Positions 31,666-43,260 of a stretch of 64,000 bases of DNA are shown here, piece after piece. The notes beneath the pieces were generated by a model. That model was not told where the DNA came from. It did not search any database and was given only the letters and a program-made list of their open reading frames with translations. The stretch comes from Protopterus annectens (lineage: Eukaryota > Chordata > Ceratodontiformes > Protopteridae): the NCBI RefSeq assembly GCF_019279795.1, contig NC_056725.1, positions 1,605,878,293 through 1,605,942,292 of the forward strand. The letters are read 5' to 3'. Every line of letters begins with the position of its first letter. Within the stretch, counting starts at the first letter, position 1. The position numbers and the translations under genes were made by a program.

Positions 31666-33545
31666 CATAGGTTCATAGGTTCATAGGTTCATACTAGGCT
31701 ATCTGCCCTAGGGCATTTACAAGCCTAGCCAGAGTGTGTTTAGCTGTTGCCACCCTTTGAATTGAGTTTACTGTGCCCTTTTTTTTTGGTTTAGTTTACT
31801 GTGCCTCTGTCTAGTGGTGACACAGAAGTAATCCCCGGGGTAAACCTATGATCTCCCATCCACTCGTCAAGATTCCTCTTGAAGAGAGACAGTGAGGGGC
31901 TCTGCCTAACATGGACTGGGATTCTATTCCAGAGCGAAGGGAGCCTCTGGGTTATGAATCTGTCCCTCCAGCATGTCCTATTTATTTCTGTGCTGAGGCT
32001 CAAGTCCCTCGAGCGAGTAGCTCTAAGGGATTTGGATTTTCTGAGGTGGAGCATGTCCATTAAGTCCTGGTTTGACATAGCTTTATACGTCAGGCATAGA
32101 TTGCCTCAAAGTAGGCGGTATGCTACTGAGTAGAGCTGGAGTTTCTTGAACCGAGCAGCATATGGCATCTGTTTGAGTCCCTTGATCCTCTTTGTGAGGT
32201 ACTTTTGGGGTCTTTCTAGTTGCTGCAGGTGTTGGGTAAGGTACATCCCAAATGGGGCATTGTATTCTATTATGGGCCTTATGAGGGATGAAAAAAGGGG
32301 CACTATGACCTCCCTTGATCTAGATGTGAATCCTTTCATGATAAAGTGGGTTATATAGAAGGTTTGTCTAACCACTTTGGCAATGTGGTTGTCAAAGGAG
32401 AGATTACTATCAACTTGGGTCCCCAGGTCCCTAATTACTTCTTTCATACTTAATGGATTACCACCTATGTGGTAATTTGTGGGCACTTTGTTTTTTCCAA
32501 AGGGTATGACTATACACTTTTTGGCGTTTAGCTTTAGGCCATGGCTCTGGCACCAGTTATCCGTCTCTGGGAGACCCTTTTGGAGGATGCTTGTGTCAGC
32601 TGGAGAGTCAATTATGGCGCCCAATTTGCAGTCATCTGCGAACTTGGTCAGCCATAGTCCTCCTGTGTTAGCCTGTACCTCAGAAAAATATATACTGAAC
32701 AAGAGAGGTCCCAGGACTGAGCCTTGTGGGATGCCACTTGTAACTGGTTTTGAGTCTGACATGGCTCCAGCAATTCTGACCATGTGGGTTCTGTCTTTGA
32801 GCCAGTTTGCAACCCATCTTATGACATAGGGGTTTATATTTAAGAGAGCTTATCTATGATGCCCAAGTGGGGTATTGTGTCAAAGGCTTTTGCGAGGTCC
32901 AGGTAGGCTGTGTAGACTACCTTCCCTTCATCGATGGCCTTAGTGACTGTTTCAAAGAAGTCGACCAGGTTCAAGAGGCAGAATCTGCCCATAACAAAAC
33001 CAAATTGGGTAGGATCCAGTGTCTGTAGGTCCCCAATGTCTTTGTTTATGAGTTCCATGATGATCTTTTCCATAGCTTTGCAGACCAGGCTAGTCAGGCT
33101 TATGGGGTGATAGTTTCCAGGGTCCATAGAGGCACCACCTTTGTGGAGTGGGACCACTGTCACTGTACGCCATTCTTTAGGTACATATCCTGTGGTAAGG
33201 CTGAGATTGAACAGCAGCTTTACGTGAGGGTTTAGCTCTTCTTGGAGTTCATGTAGGATGCAACCCAGGACACCGTCAGGTCCCATTGATGCTGTGTTTT
33301 TTGCTTTGGAGAGGGCAGCTTTCACCTGAGCATCTGAGATGTTAGAGAGGCTGCACTCTGCTGGGATAGTTATTTGTTCTTTTGGGGGGGAGGGAGAAGT
33401 TTGCACTGTATCTGTCTGCCAGGATGTTGGCAATGTCTGCGGGTTCAGTGTATTTTTTGTCATTTTGGATCAACTCTGAGCATATCTGGGAATTGCCACC
33501 CAGGTTCCTAGCATAACTAAAGAAAGCCTTGTGATTTTCTTTAGA
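31666..33545 (-). pseudogene. CR1 LINE, RT half and 3' end
   Basis: The 3' end is at 31666, where the plus strand shows three CATAGGTT repeats (complement of the GAACCTATG tail). On the minus strand the C-terminal part lies at 31791-32078, the RT with intact FADD at 32106-32783 (PQGSVLGPLLFS, KFADDCKLG), and the upstream RT at 32840-33463 (GPDGVLGCILHEL, YHPISLTSLVCKAMEK, LDLAKAFDTIPH). Frameshifts separate these frames, near 32095, 32840 and 33465. The block order and wording match the plus-strand copy at 18327-20099; the two belong to one subfamily. Confidence 0.9.
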
Positions 33546-34605
33546 GCCCTGTGCAATTTTTCTCTCGAAGCTGGCCTTGGTGGATTTTATGGGGGATCAT
33601 AGTTTTTTGCTAGTACTGATCAGAGATGCCTTCCCTTTTAGGGATTTTGCTCTATCATGTAGTAGCTTCCTCCTTCTGTGCAGCTTTTTTATGGCTGGGG
33701 TCCACCAGACCGGATGCCTGCCTTTAGACAATTGGGTCTTGGTTTTGTTTGGGATAGCATGATTCATGCATTCCTGGAGGTGTCCATAGAATGCATTTAC
33801 AAAGGATTCTGCAGTTTGGGCCATAGTTTCCACTAGCCTGGGGGCCTTGAAGGATTCCACCTTGGTTTTGAGAAGTGTGAAGTTCGCTTTTGTGAAGTTT
33901 TTCACTGTGGTATTCTGGGCTGGGGGTGGAGTCGGGATGTGGATATCCAGTGAGATTAATTTATGGTCAGATCTTACCAATGAGGGGTATACCTCTGGTA
34001 TGGAGCATAGAGTCCCCCATGTTGGTGATGACGAGGTCCAGTATGTTTTCCCCTCTTGTGGGAGTGGTGACTAGTTGTTCCATAGCATTTGAGTTTATAA
34101 ATTCTAGGAACCTTTGGGCTAGGGTGTTGGGGATTGAGTAGTGCTCCCAGTCTATGTTTGGGTAGTTGAAGTCACCCAATATAATGGTGTTTGGAGAGAT
34201 CTTCATATTCTCCAGTGATCTCAGGAAAGCCGAGTGGGATTCTTGTTTTTGAGAGGGTGGTCTGTAACATGCTACAAACTGAAAGGCAGTTTTGCCCACT
34301 GTTAGTTACACATGGATGGTCTCCAATGCCTCGTGCAATGCCACTAACCTGGAGGTGTGGGTATCTTTGATGAATATGGATACTCCCCCTGCTTTTATGG
34401 TTCGGTCCGAGTTTTGGGGCCGAAAAGCATGATATGAGGTATAACCTGGTAGTGCTGGGGTGCTCTCTGGAGCCTTGAACCAGGTTTCTGTCACTGCACA
34501 GATATTGATGCTCTCCATACTGAGGAGGGCTTCGAGCGAGTGCATCTTGAGGTTTAGACTTCTGGAGTTGAGCAGCATTACCCTTAGTTTCTTATTCATT
34601 GTGTT
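33546..34605 (-). pseudogene. CR1 LINE, endonuclease half
   Basis: Minus-strand frames at 34306-34599 (LRVMLLNSRSLNLK, CAVTETWF, GGVSIF), 33967-34299 (FQFVACYRPPSQ, LGDFNYPNIDW, LDLVITNMG) and 33597-33980 (SDHKLISLDIHIP) give the full EN domain, broken by two frameshifts and a stop near 34305. The catalytic Glu, Asp/Asn and His blocks are still present. Confidence 0.88.
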
Positions 34606-35037
34606 GTCTATAGAGGTGGGTTTGTCTTTTGAGCCTTGCCTAAAAAAGGCACTATGGGGGTGGCAAGAGCCTTTGCCAATATCCGAATGCCCAGGGGTGA
34701 CAGGTGCAAGCCGTCCTTAGCGAAGCAACGTGGCTTGTCGAGCATGTCTTCCCAGGCTGACAGACACTGGATGCCCTTTGAATGATACCAAAATTTTAGC
34801 CAGTTGTTAAAATTGATCATTTTGTCTTTATACTGTGGCATCATTCTGGGTGAAGGTAAGATGCTGCTTAAGGTCAGGGTCATACCGGCCTGGGCTACAA
34901 GATCAGAGAGCTCCTCTATGTCTCTTTTCATGTAGTCCAGGGAGGTACATCTCAGGTCATTCACACCAGCATGGACAATGACTGAGTCATATTTGTATTT
35001 GCTTTGGAGTGACCTGAGTGCTTGTGTTATGCAATAG
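34606..35037 (-). pseudogene. CR1 LINE, ORF1 esterase fragment
   Basis: The minus strand encodes the ORF1 C-terminal half: ALRSLQSKYKYDSVIVHAGVND, LSSILPSPRMMPQYKDK and KDGLHLSPLGI. The Asn/Asp and His catalytic blocks are kept; the GDS block is missing because the copy is 5'-truncated at about 35037. ORF1 ends just before the ORF2 start, as in the copy at 16299. Confidence 0.85.
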
Positions 35038-35875
35038 TTATACACAATCACCTTGTAGACTACCTAAAGATAAGGGGGTTCAAATGAAATAAAACTGTAA
35101 TTAAAGAAATTCTTGCAAAACAGTACTGTGTAGCCATCCCTTTAATATAAATCACACTTTAATACAACTAAATAGCAAAGCAGAAAAAGATAAAAGTATA
35201 ACCAAAACCAACTTGCATTGTAAGCTCACCAGAAGAAAACATTTAAGGGACATGCACAGCAGGCTCTCTCCTACAGAATGCTAGTCACATCTTCCGTTCC
35301 ATGCAAGTTGTTTATTAAGCAAAGACTTTCTCTAACCTATTTTCCTTACATACTTCAAAGTTTTATGTCTACAGTTGCTTTATGAAAAGACTTCAAAATA
35401 GCTTCCAAAGTTTCTCAACCTGTTGGTTTAACTTTCTCAAAAGTTTAACCTACATGGTTTCTGGACTGGAACACCACCAAAAAAGATCTGTTTCCTTTAA
35501 TGCACATGGATATGTTGCGAGCCAATTTCAGCACACCTACATTTAAATGTTTCTAATCTTTCAGCCTCCAGCTACAAGACATCAGTGGCAATATTCCACA
35601 GAGAAAAGACAACTGGGAAGTGTCATATTCACCCACATCTTCTAAAAATTATAAAGAAAAGTAAGTAGCCCACAACTGGCAATTTTACTGTTCTCATGCT
35701 CTGAGCAGGAAACAGTCTCCATACCTGTTAATTCAAAAAATTGTAACTATACCACACCTTGGTATCCTGGAATTAAATGCATTTCCCATAAAATGGAACA
35801 CAGAACCAGCACTAAAAAATGAAAGACACACAAAAAGCATAAACAATAACTCTGTCCAGAGAAAAAATTGATGAA
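35038..35875. other. No recognisable gene
   Basis: AT-rich non-coding sequence between the CR1 and the Penelope-like fragment. Confidence 0.4.
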
Positions 35876-35884
35876 TCTTTGTAA

Positions 35885-35945
35885 TTTTAATCACAACAAG
35901 TAAGCGCTTTCGCCCGGAGGCTTCTTCAGACTTATAAACAATGCA
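35885..35945 (-). ncRNA. Hammerhead-ribozyme-like motif, Penelope-like 3' end
   Basis: Read on the minus strand: AAGT (stem I), CTGAAGA (CUGANGA core, complement of 35923-35929), GCC-TCCG-GGC (stem II hairpin with a UNCG-type loop), GAAA (complement of 35908-35911), GCGC (minimal self-complementary stem III), TT at the cleavage position, and ACTT pairing with AAGT. This is the layout of a type I hammerhead with a very short stem III, as known from Penelope-like elements. Activity is untested. The same architecture with different stem sequences occurs at 63301-63360. Confidence 0.65.
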
Positions 35946-37400
35946 TTACCTTTGCAACATTTAAATATCAACATGAAAACATTAAGAACATCAAAAGCAT
36001 GTATATGCCCCTGGAGACTAACTAACTCTCAGTGTATAATTCAACATCTTATAATCCACTTCAATTCACACACAAGGGTGTGATTGATATATCCTCCCCT
36101 CGGGTTCACATGTATTTTCTCTAAATCTTTTTAAGCATCTATTTTTTTTTCCAATGTAGAGCGAGGGATGCCCTCACATCTAGCCAAATACACCACATAT
36201 GTACATACATTGGTTACACTTTCCACACGGTGAAGTGTTTGAGCTATCTCTAGTCACAACTCTCCCTCCCATTATATTCCTGGGTTAATAATATCTCTTG
36301 AGATTCGGTTTGTTTTTGTAGTATACCCGGGGTTTGGGACCCACTATTTGTTTTATATCATTATCTAGTAACAAAATGCCCCAGTTCTTAGCCATGAGTT
36401 CTCTTATATGTAAAGTATCTTTGGTAAAAACAGCCTTAATCACAGGAGTCTTTACTTTTTTACTTGATTCAGGTTTGATAGAGAATTCAGAATAATACGG
36501 CTTTGCTATACTACTTCTCAATTCATTTATCAAATACAAAGTTGGGTGCATACTTTTCCTGTGTGGTTTACATCTAAAAGAAATTTCATCTTTAGAAAAA
36601 TCTTATATAAGAACATTTCTTCCAAGCCCAAACTAGGTTGTTGTTGAGCTATTGGCACACAAAGTGCCTTAGCCCACGCCATCCCTTTGGAGAAAATGTG
36701 ATCAAATCAATTTCTCAGAGAGAAGTCTGAATGGCTTCTTAGATAATTCTGCACATACTGAATACCTAACTCATTGGGGATTACAGTGAACAAGCTACCA
36801 CATCTAGTGTCACTAAAAAATCACGGTAAACCAATAAATGTGCTGTTAGTACGAAAACTAGGACCCACTCATCCATCATTTGAACTACAAAGTCTAATAA
36901 TTTGAGTTGAGCGTTCTAACAAACATTTTAGCATCTATAATGTCAAAATTCTGCTTGACAAGTTAACTATCTGCTTTTGGTACAACTACAGTCTTCATAG
37001 ACACAGTGTTGTTAATACCATTGATATCTATATTTCTAGCTGAGTTGTTGAGTTAGTGCAAAGGTCACCTGATAAACTACTGCTGTTTATGTTATTAGTC
37101 ATTAGTAGTTTAGTCGTTAGTGAAGATTCATCCATTGTTATTGGGATATTATCAGTTAATGATAAAACATTTGAACCAGTCACAGAACCAGTACGAGGTG
37201 AAACATTATTAACATTTGGCTACTGAAATGTTGTCTAGAACAAAAGTAAAGACCTGAGTTTTTAAAGTCTCTTGTGTCCCTTAATATTTTAGCTTTGTCA
37301 AATAATTTGTTTTTTTTTAGTTTCAAGTTCCTTTCCTGGTAAGTTAAAGTCAAATGAGTAATCTCATGTAATTAAAACTAAGCTCAATATTGAGCTGTTA
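35946..37400 (-). pseudogene. Penelope-like element fragment (left palindrome arm)
   Basis: On the minus strand, RT traces appear in order: FLVTLDVVACSL near 36800 (palm block with catalytic Asp), GIQYVQNYLRS-like, then FSKDEISFRCKPHRKSMHPTLYLINEL and the open frame 36285-36551 with IRELMAKNWGILL and PKPRVYYKNKPNLKR. Just downstream NTSPCGKCNQC gives the CxxC pair that precedes the GIY-YIG domain. The GIY-YIG domain itself is lost; the 3' end with the hammerhead-like motif follows. Frameshifts and deletions throughout. Confidence 0.6.
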
Positions 37401-38400
37401 ATTCAGCACATTTTCGGCTAGTCGAAAGCAGCATCGTTCGATTCATCAAACATGACAGCTGCTCATCATTCTAAAAAGTCACAGGCTTAGGGAAGTTCTA
37501 TAGTAGTATCGATTAGGGACGACTCTCCATTCCCCCCAGGTCGGTGTGTTAAGCAAAACCAACTATGATTAGACTCCTGACTTACTATACAGCTCAATAT
37601 TGAGCTTAGTTTTAATTAGTTGAGATTACCATTGACTACTTAAACTTACACAGAAGAGAAAGGAACTTAGACTGAAAGTAAAACAAATATTTTGACAATA
37701 TTAAGCTAAATTTCCGGTGACATCAATGACACAGTAAAATGAAAATCCTTGACAAACAAAATATTAGGACACAAGAGACTTTAAAAACTCTCAGGTCTTT
37801 ACTTGCCTAGACAACGTTTCTACTAATGTGGACTAATACAGCAGTAGTTTATCAGGCACTTTCTATGAATATGGATAGTTTAGACCAAAAGCAGGTGCCA
37901 GCAACATGCATGACCGCTGGTTATTAGGCCAGCAGATAAAAGGGCGGTCTATCGTCTCTTATGGTATGACTACAGTATCAGACAAGGTGTTATGTTCTTT
38001 ATATTTATATGTGAGATGACACGTCATCTATTATATATCGAAGGAATTATATTGATATTTTTAAAGAAATCCTTATACCCACCTTATATCCAGTACCGAG
38101 AAGGTTCATAGGATAGCAAACAGTTCCTGCTATACAACCAACTTTGTATTTGATAAATGTGGTAAAAGGACAGATTGTAGAGCCTCTAGGGGTTAGGGGG
38201 AATTATTGACAGCAGATTTCAGAAGTTAATGTAAAGAGTGAAGAAATTAAGGCCCCTATGTTTTACCAAAGATACTTTACTCATGGCTAAGAACTGGGGC
38301 ATTTTGTTACTAGATAATGATATAAAACAAATAGTGGCTGGGTATAACAAACACACCGAATCTCAAAGAGATTATTATGTAAACCCAGGAATATGCTAAA
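36275..38400. repeat. Large imperfect palindrome of Penelope-like sequence
   Basis: The left arm (about 36275-37400) reappears reverse-complemented at about 37575-38400. Matching blocks include GCTCAATATTGAGCT flanking the centre, AAGAGACTTTAAAAACTC and AGGTCTTTAC, ACCAAAGATACTTTAC, GGCTAAGAACTGGGGCATTTTG and AACCCAGGAATAT. The centre (about 37400-37575) is unique. Arms differ by indels and substitutions. Confidence 0.75.
37575..38400 (+). pseudogene. Penelope-like element fragment (right palindrome arm)
   Basis: The plus-strand counterpart of 36275-37400, starting from the same 5' sequence and ending after AACCCAGGAATAT at about 38395. Coding blocks CCAACTTTGTATTTGATAA and ATGGCTAAGAACTGGGGC correspond to the PTLYLI and MAKNWG parts. 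The RT core is deleted. No intact frame. Confidence 0.6.
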
Positions 38401-39466
38401 AGAACGCATTAGAGAACACATTGCAATGCTTTAGCCAAATAACTATAGATCCAGGTTCCTCATACTTTTAGGTTCAGTGTCATAGAAGAAAGCCTCGGTA
38501 GCTTACTTGTGTTGATTAAAGAATTACAAGATTATGCTTTTGGTGTGTATTTCCCATAAAATGATATGCAGTGCTCACTGATCATTCATCAAAACTACCC
38601 CATTTTCATGTATTTAGAATAAAATTGTACAGCCTGCATTAGCTTCAACCTAAAAATTCACAACCCTGAATGCAGTTAAACTGACCATTATGCGGAGTGT
38701 CTACCAGATGGGTTAGAAAAGGAAGAATCTAGAGTTCATGTTACCTTATCAAACCCCCCCCCCCCCTCACAACTGAGAATATCAAAAACCAAAACCTTTG
38801 CAATGTAAGACCAGGGCCACATTAAATCACAACAGCTCAAACCAATAGCATACTGTTATATGCCAATACAGTACCAGTTTCTTAAGTAGAACTGCGCGCT
38901 ATGAAATAAGTAGTTTCATTCCTTAAGAATTAACCAAAGTAAAGCTAAATTCACAATAAATTATCAAAACAAGATCAGTCATACCCCCATACAATTTTGT
39001 TCCCTACTGAAGGATGACAGTTACTCTCAAAGAACCATTTGAGACCCAGGGTTAATGAGAACAGAGACTGACTATCAGAGGCAATTAACACCCATGGCCC
39101 AAGGAAAAGTCTTTGTTGCTCTAAGGGAAGGGGGAGACTGGGATCAACAGAAAAAAAAATCTTCGCCAGTGGTCCCAATGGGATATAACATAAGCAATTT
39201 TTATTACTAGGTCTTGCTCTCTGCTGCCCAATCTCCAAGCTGAGATCAAGAGATCAAGCCATCGCCGAGCTTCTCTTGCTTCAGCTTCACTTCCATCTGG
39301 AAAAGCTTTTGCTCTAATGACGATGACACGACGCATGAGTCTCAAACAATAACAGTTGGTTCATTTTCTTTTTATATTTATTTTTATCTTACCTGGAGGT
39401 GGACGAGGAGCCAGGAAAGGAAGTAGGTGAAATAATATATTTTTCTCATGAACACTGTCTGCACCA
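38401..39466. other. No recognisable gene
   Basis: Non-coding. A run of 14 C occurs at about 38755-38767. The small minus-strand frames at 38975-39345 have no domain. Confidence 0.4.
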
Positions 39467-39985
39467 TACCTCTCTGAGTCCAAAAAGAGAGATTTCTGCC
39501 TTCTACTAGTGCTGTACTGCACCACACTCACACAAATGGCTTGGGAATGGGGCAGGGTTGCCTGCCTTGCCTTTTAACCTAAAGCCTCTGCAGCTCTGCT
39601 GTCTGCCCTCTACTAGACTATTCCTGTCACTGACCCACTCCGTATCAGTCTGGGGATGCTGAACTCGGGAACTTAAGACTAACAGCTGCTGTTCACATGA
39701 GTTGAGTGCAGCACTGCAACTTGCAAGTTCAAAATACAGTCAGTCACACCCCTCAAGCCCTAAGCCAAAGTCTGACAGGCTGGCAGGCTACTCATGAAGA
39801 TGATGTCATTGTGCACTCCTCCACACGTGATGACTTCAGCAAAAACTAAAGTCGCCGAAAAAAAAAAAAAAAAGCCAGGAAAGTTGGGAATAAAGGGGGC
39901 CACTTGGGAATTCGTGGCACCCCATTATTTGGACCTCAAAATCTGTAAAAACTGAGGAACTCGGTGTGGTTGAGAGGTATGCCTG
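39467..39985. mobile_element. MITE-like element with CATACCTCT ends
   Basis: The left end CCATACCTCTCTGAG at 39467 and the right end GTGGTTGAGAGGTATG at about 39968-39979 are inverted versions of the terminal motif seen at 31272-31576. The interior differs from that element, so it is a distant or composite family member. A 16-A run lies at about 39858. Confidence 0.45.
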
Positions 39986-42399
39986 CTTATATATGGACTG
40001 TGTGCACCTAAATGCAAATAAAAAGCAGATCAGGCCCACACTTCCAGATATACAAAGCAGGAAATGAAGAAACTGGCCAGCAGCATGTAAATGAGATGTG
40101 GTAAACTAAGATTCTTATTGGTTAAGACAACTACAGCCAGAACAGAGGTCGCTATATGCCAAATCGTGGTCAAAAGCACTCAAATCAAGCAATTAGGAGA
40201 TTAAGCTTATTTACGCTTAAAAATGGGTGCTCCCTTGGAAAGTGGGACAATTGAGAGCTATGTTGCAATCAAATGAATGCTCACAGTGACATCCTGGCTC
40301 TGACATTTGCCGCAATCATGTAACACACCAGCTGTGTGTGCTACATGAAGGTCAGGAGAACAGGCATGTAGAGGTCATGGCAGCATTGGCTGTGCAAAAT
40401 GACTGTGTGGTATCTGTTGCATGCTGTGTTGAAAGCCTTGTTACAGTAGTGCTAGAGCAGTGCTATAGTACAAACTGGAAGTTACATACCCTAACTGTAC
40501 TGAGCAGGTTACCTTCACTGGGGAGAGGCAGATCCCCTCTCATTAGACCCACACTTGGCCTTCAGACTTCAATGTCTGTTCTGCAGTGTGCATGGACATC
40601 TTCTGTTGGTTACTCAACTGTTAGCCTCCCCAACCAGGAAGTATGTACCAGGTAAGGTTTATCAGATGCTTGCTCCTGTGCATTACTGATAATTGCATAT
40701 GTGCCCTTCATGACTAATGTGGTCTTGTTCACCTGCACAAAACACATGCAGTCAGAACATCATTGTTGTCCATCCAGTATACAGAGATACACATTGCACT
40801 ACTGGCCCCATCCACACTGTGTCACACAATGCTAGGCTCACCATGTCCAGTTCCTTAGAACAGCACAATGGCCAGAGTGTTAATGGATGTAGAAGGTACA
40901 GCCAGGACCATGGTGTGAGCCATCAGCTTGGGTGCCGAAGACTCATTAGAGTAACACTGATGGTTGACCCAGTGTTTGTAGTTTTGTGTCATTCTAACCC
41001 TGTGGTAATAATGACTGCTATGCTGACCACTGACTTATCAATCTGTTGCAGTTTTTTCAAATATCTGATGCCACAGGGTTTTTCTGGTAATTTTTCTGAC
41101 ATAGATAACTAGCTTCCAGTTGTGATATGTAGTACTTATTTATCATTAGTACATGTTAGTACAGATATTAACAATAGCAATGTTCTATGTGACAATACAA
41201 TGTGTCTATATTTGCATCTTGTTCTAGTTGACATATAGCACGTTTGCATGGTTAACAGCATGTTATATTAATTATCCAGCATTGATTGCTATGTTACAGA
41301 TTTCCTTGTCCCTGCTATTCCAACATGCACAGATATGTCTCTTTATGCATATATGTGTTACTTATGGCATTTTAATATGATGCTGCACATACCTCACCCT
41401 TAGCACTCACTGCCTTTCTGTGTTCCATTTTGTAACCCTGATGCCAACCTATAGTTCGCAAGTGTGCTTCCCATATGTCACTTATTCCACACTCACACAC
41501 ATATACACATGTATATCTATATATCTATATATGTTGCTATATCCCAATATTGCTGCATGTTCCTTGTCTACAGTGCAGTCACTGCCATTGATGTCTTGCC
41601 TGATTGAACATATTCTTAGCTCTAACTGAGTCATGTTTCAGCAATAACCTGTGCATCACAACATTGCCTTATGTATGACATTCCATGTCTGGCATGAGAT
41701 GTGAGTCTTTTATTTTTTTCATTTGCCCAGTCCTTGGGATGTTTGTAATTACTCATGTTGCTGTATGCTATTTACTGGGTTGTATCTCAGTGTTACATGT
41801 CACATAATGCTTTGTGTGATGCTTTAATATTAGTGTACTACTGCTGGTTTTATTTACATTTGTGTTAATACATTCCCATACATTGCATGGATCTAGATTT
41901 TTTTATAGTAATGGTTATTACCGCTGCCTTCCCATGCTAGTTATATGTGTGTTAATATCATGCCTGTACTACCACACTTTCTGTTGTGCATACCTCATAT
42001 GTGCCACACATTTGCCTGTCTGGTTCTATTTGGTGACGTACCTTGCAGAGAGATTTCCTGGTGGGATGTTTCCTCTGTATGCATTCAGATGTTTTACTTA
42101 CTGAGTGTTGTGTATATGTTCTTACAGGTATGTCATATGTTACTGTTGTGTATGTTGTTCAATGTGGGCAATGAATGGTGTCTTTCCATTAGGTGGGCTA
42201 TATGCTGTGTGCTGCTGTTGTGGGGCAACACATGAAAATCGCTGTTTAGTCTGTGTACATTTGAATGTGTGGCTTGTCATGACTTAAAAGTGTGTTTTAG
42301 ATGCTGCTGAATTGCCTGAGCTATGGCATATGGCCATGTCCTCCATTGCCTTCAGCCATTTCTTCTCACCCCTATGTCCTGATCATCCTGTGACAGCTC
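39986..42399. other. Non-coding region flanking the Harbinger transposase
   Basis: Contains short repeats shared with 26740-27300 (CTGTGCATTACTGATAAT, CATATGTGCCCTTCA). This supports a common Harbinger-type origin. ORFs of 100-131 codons at 40338-41112 and 41945-42235 show no domains. Confidence 0.4.
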
Positions 42400-43260
42400 T
42401 GATAACTCAACATCAGACATCTGAGCTTTTTAAGGTAGGCAACCCTGTTTTATCATGTTGTGAAGCATAGCACACATGATGACCATATGTAATGCCTTTT
42501 CTGGTGTGTATTGCAGTGCACCCAAAGATGTGTCCAGACATCTGAAGCTTATTTTCATGGTAAAAAACAAATGCTTGATGGTGTTTCATGTCGTGGTATG
42601 TGTTCTGTTTTAAGCATGCTTAGCAGATGTTAACGGGGATCTGTATGATGCCATTTAGCCAGGGATCCAGTGGTTAACTGTAGTCACCTGTTTCTGAGGG
42701 ATGAGAAGAGATATTTGTTCATCTTGCTTCCTGTTGCAATGTCTGGCTACTGCTTACTGTATAGCAGTGGTCATGTACTTACCTAGAAGGAGTCATTTCA
42801 GCATTTCATCATGTTGGAAAGCAGACCTCAGGGCACTTTCCCTCCATATTGTTGCGTCATGCACACTAATGGGATATGTTACCATGATATTAGTAATGAG
42901 GCTATGCACAGAGCATACCACCTGACAATAGATCAATGCCACCCATTTCCATCAGGTACAAATGGTGTTTTGATTGGGATGTGGATGCAGTCTATTGCAT
43001 CAAGGACATGGGAGAGGTTGGCTATGGCTTGGAACTGTTGCATATTTCTGAGCTCCAAGGCTGTTTTTGGGAAGTGGATACATTCATTTACCTTGATGCA
43101 CATTGCTGCCAGGAACAGTGTAAGAATGTGACTGACAGCTGACGGGGACACTCCTACAGCATTTCTCATTTGCTGCTGAAATGTCCCAGAAGCTACTGTA
43201 CCTGGACTCAAGCACATTTTTTTTCTACCAGTACTAGATTACCTTGCAGACTACAAGCAT
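42400..43260 (-). pseudogene. PIF/Harbinger transposase (HARBI1-like)
   Basis: On the minus strand, 42933-43217 encodes TFQQQMRNAVGVSPSAVSHIL and IANLSHVLDAIDCIHIPI; the Asp in DAIDCIHI is the first DDE residue. Further downstream (toward 42400), frames contain ISVHDATIWRESALRSAF (second Asp), LLLGKYMTTAI, and MKISFRCLDTSLGALQYTPEK, then CAMLHNMIK. These are the successive blocks of HARBI1/Harbinger transposases. The third acidic residue, in the IERAFG-type block, is lost or altered, and several stops are present. The protein would cut and paste elements with TWA target sites. Pseudogene. Confidence 0.8.

Noticed and set aside
40338-42235. Plus-strand frames of 96-131 codons
   Set aside because: No domains; they lie in Harbinger-flanking non-coding repeats.
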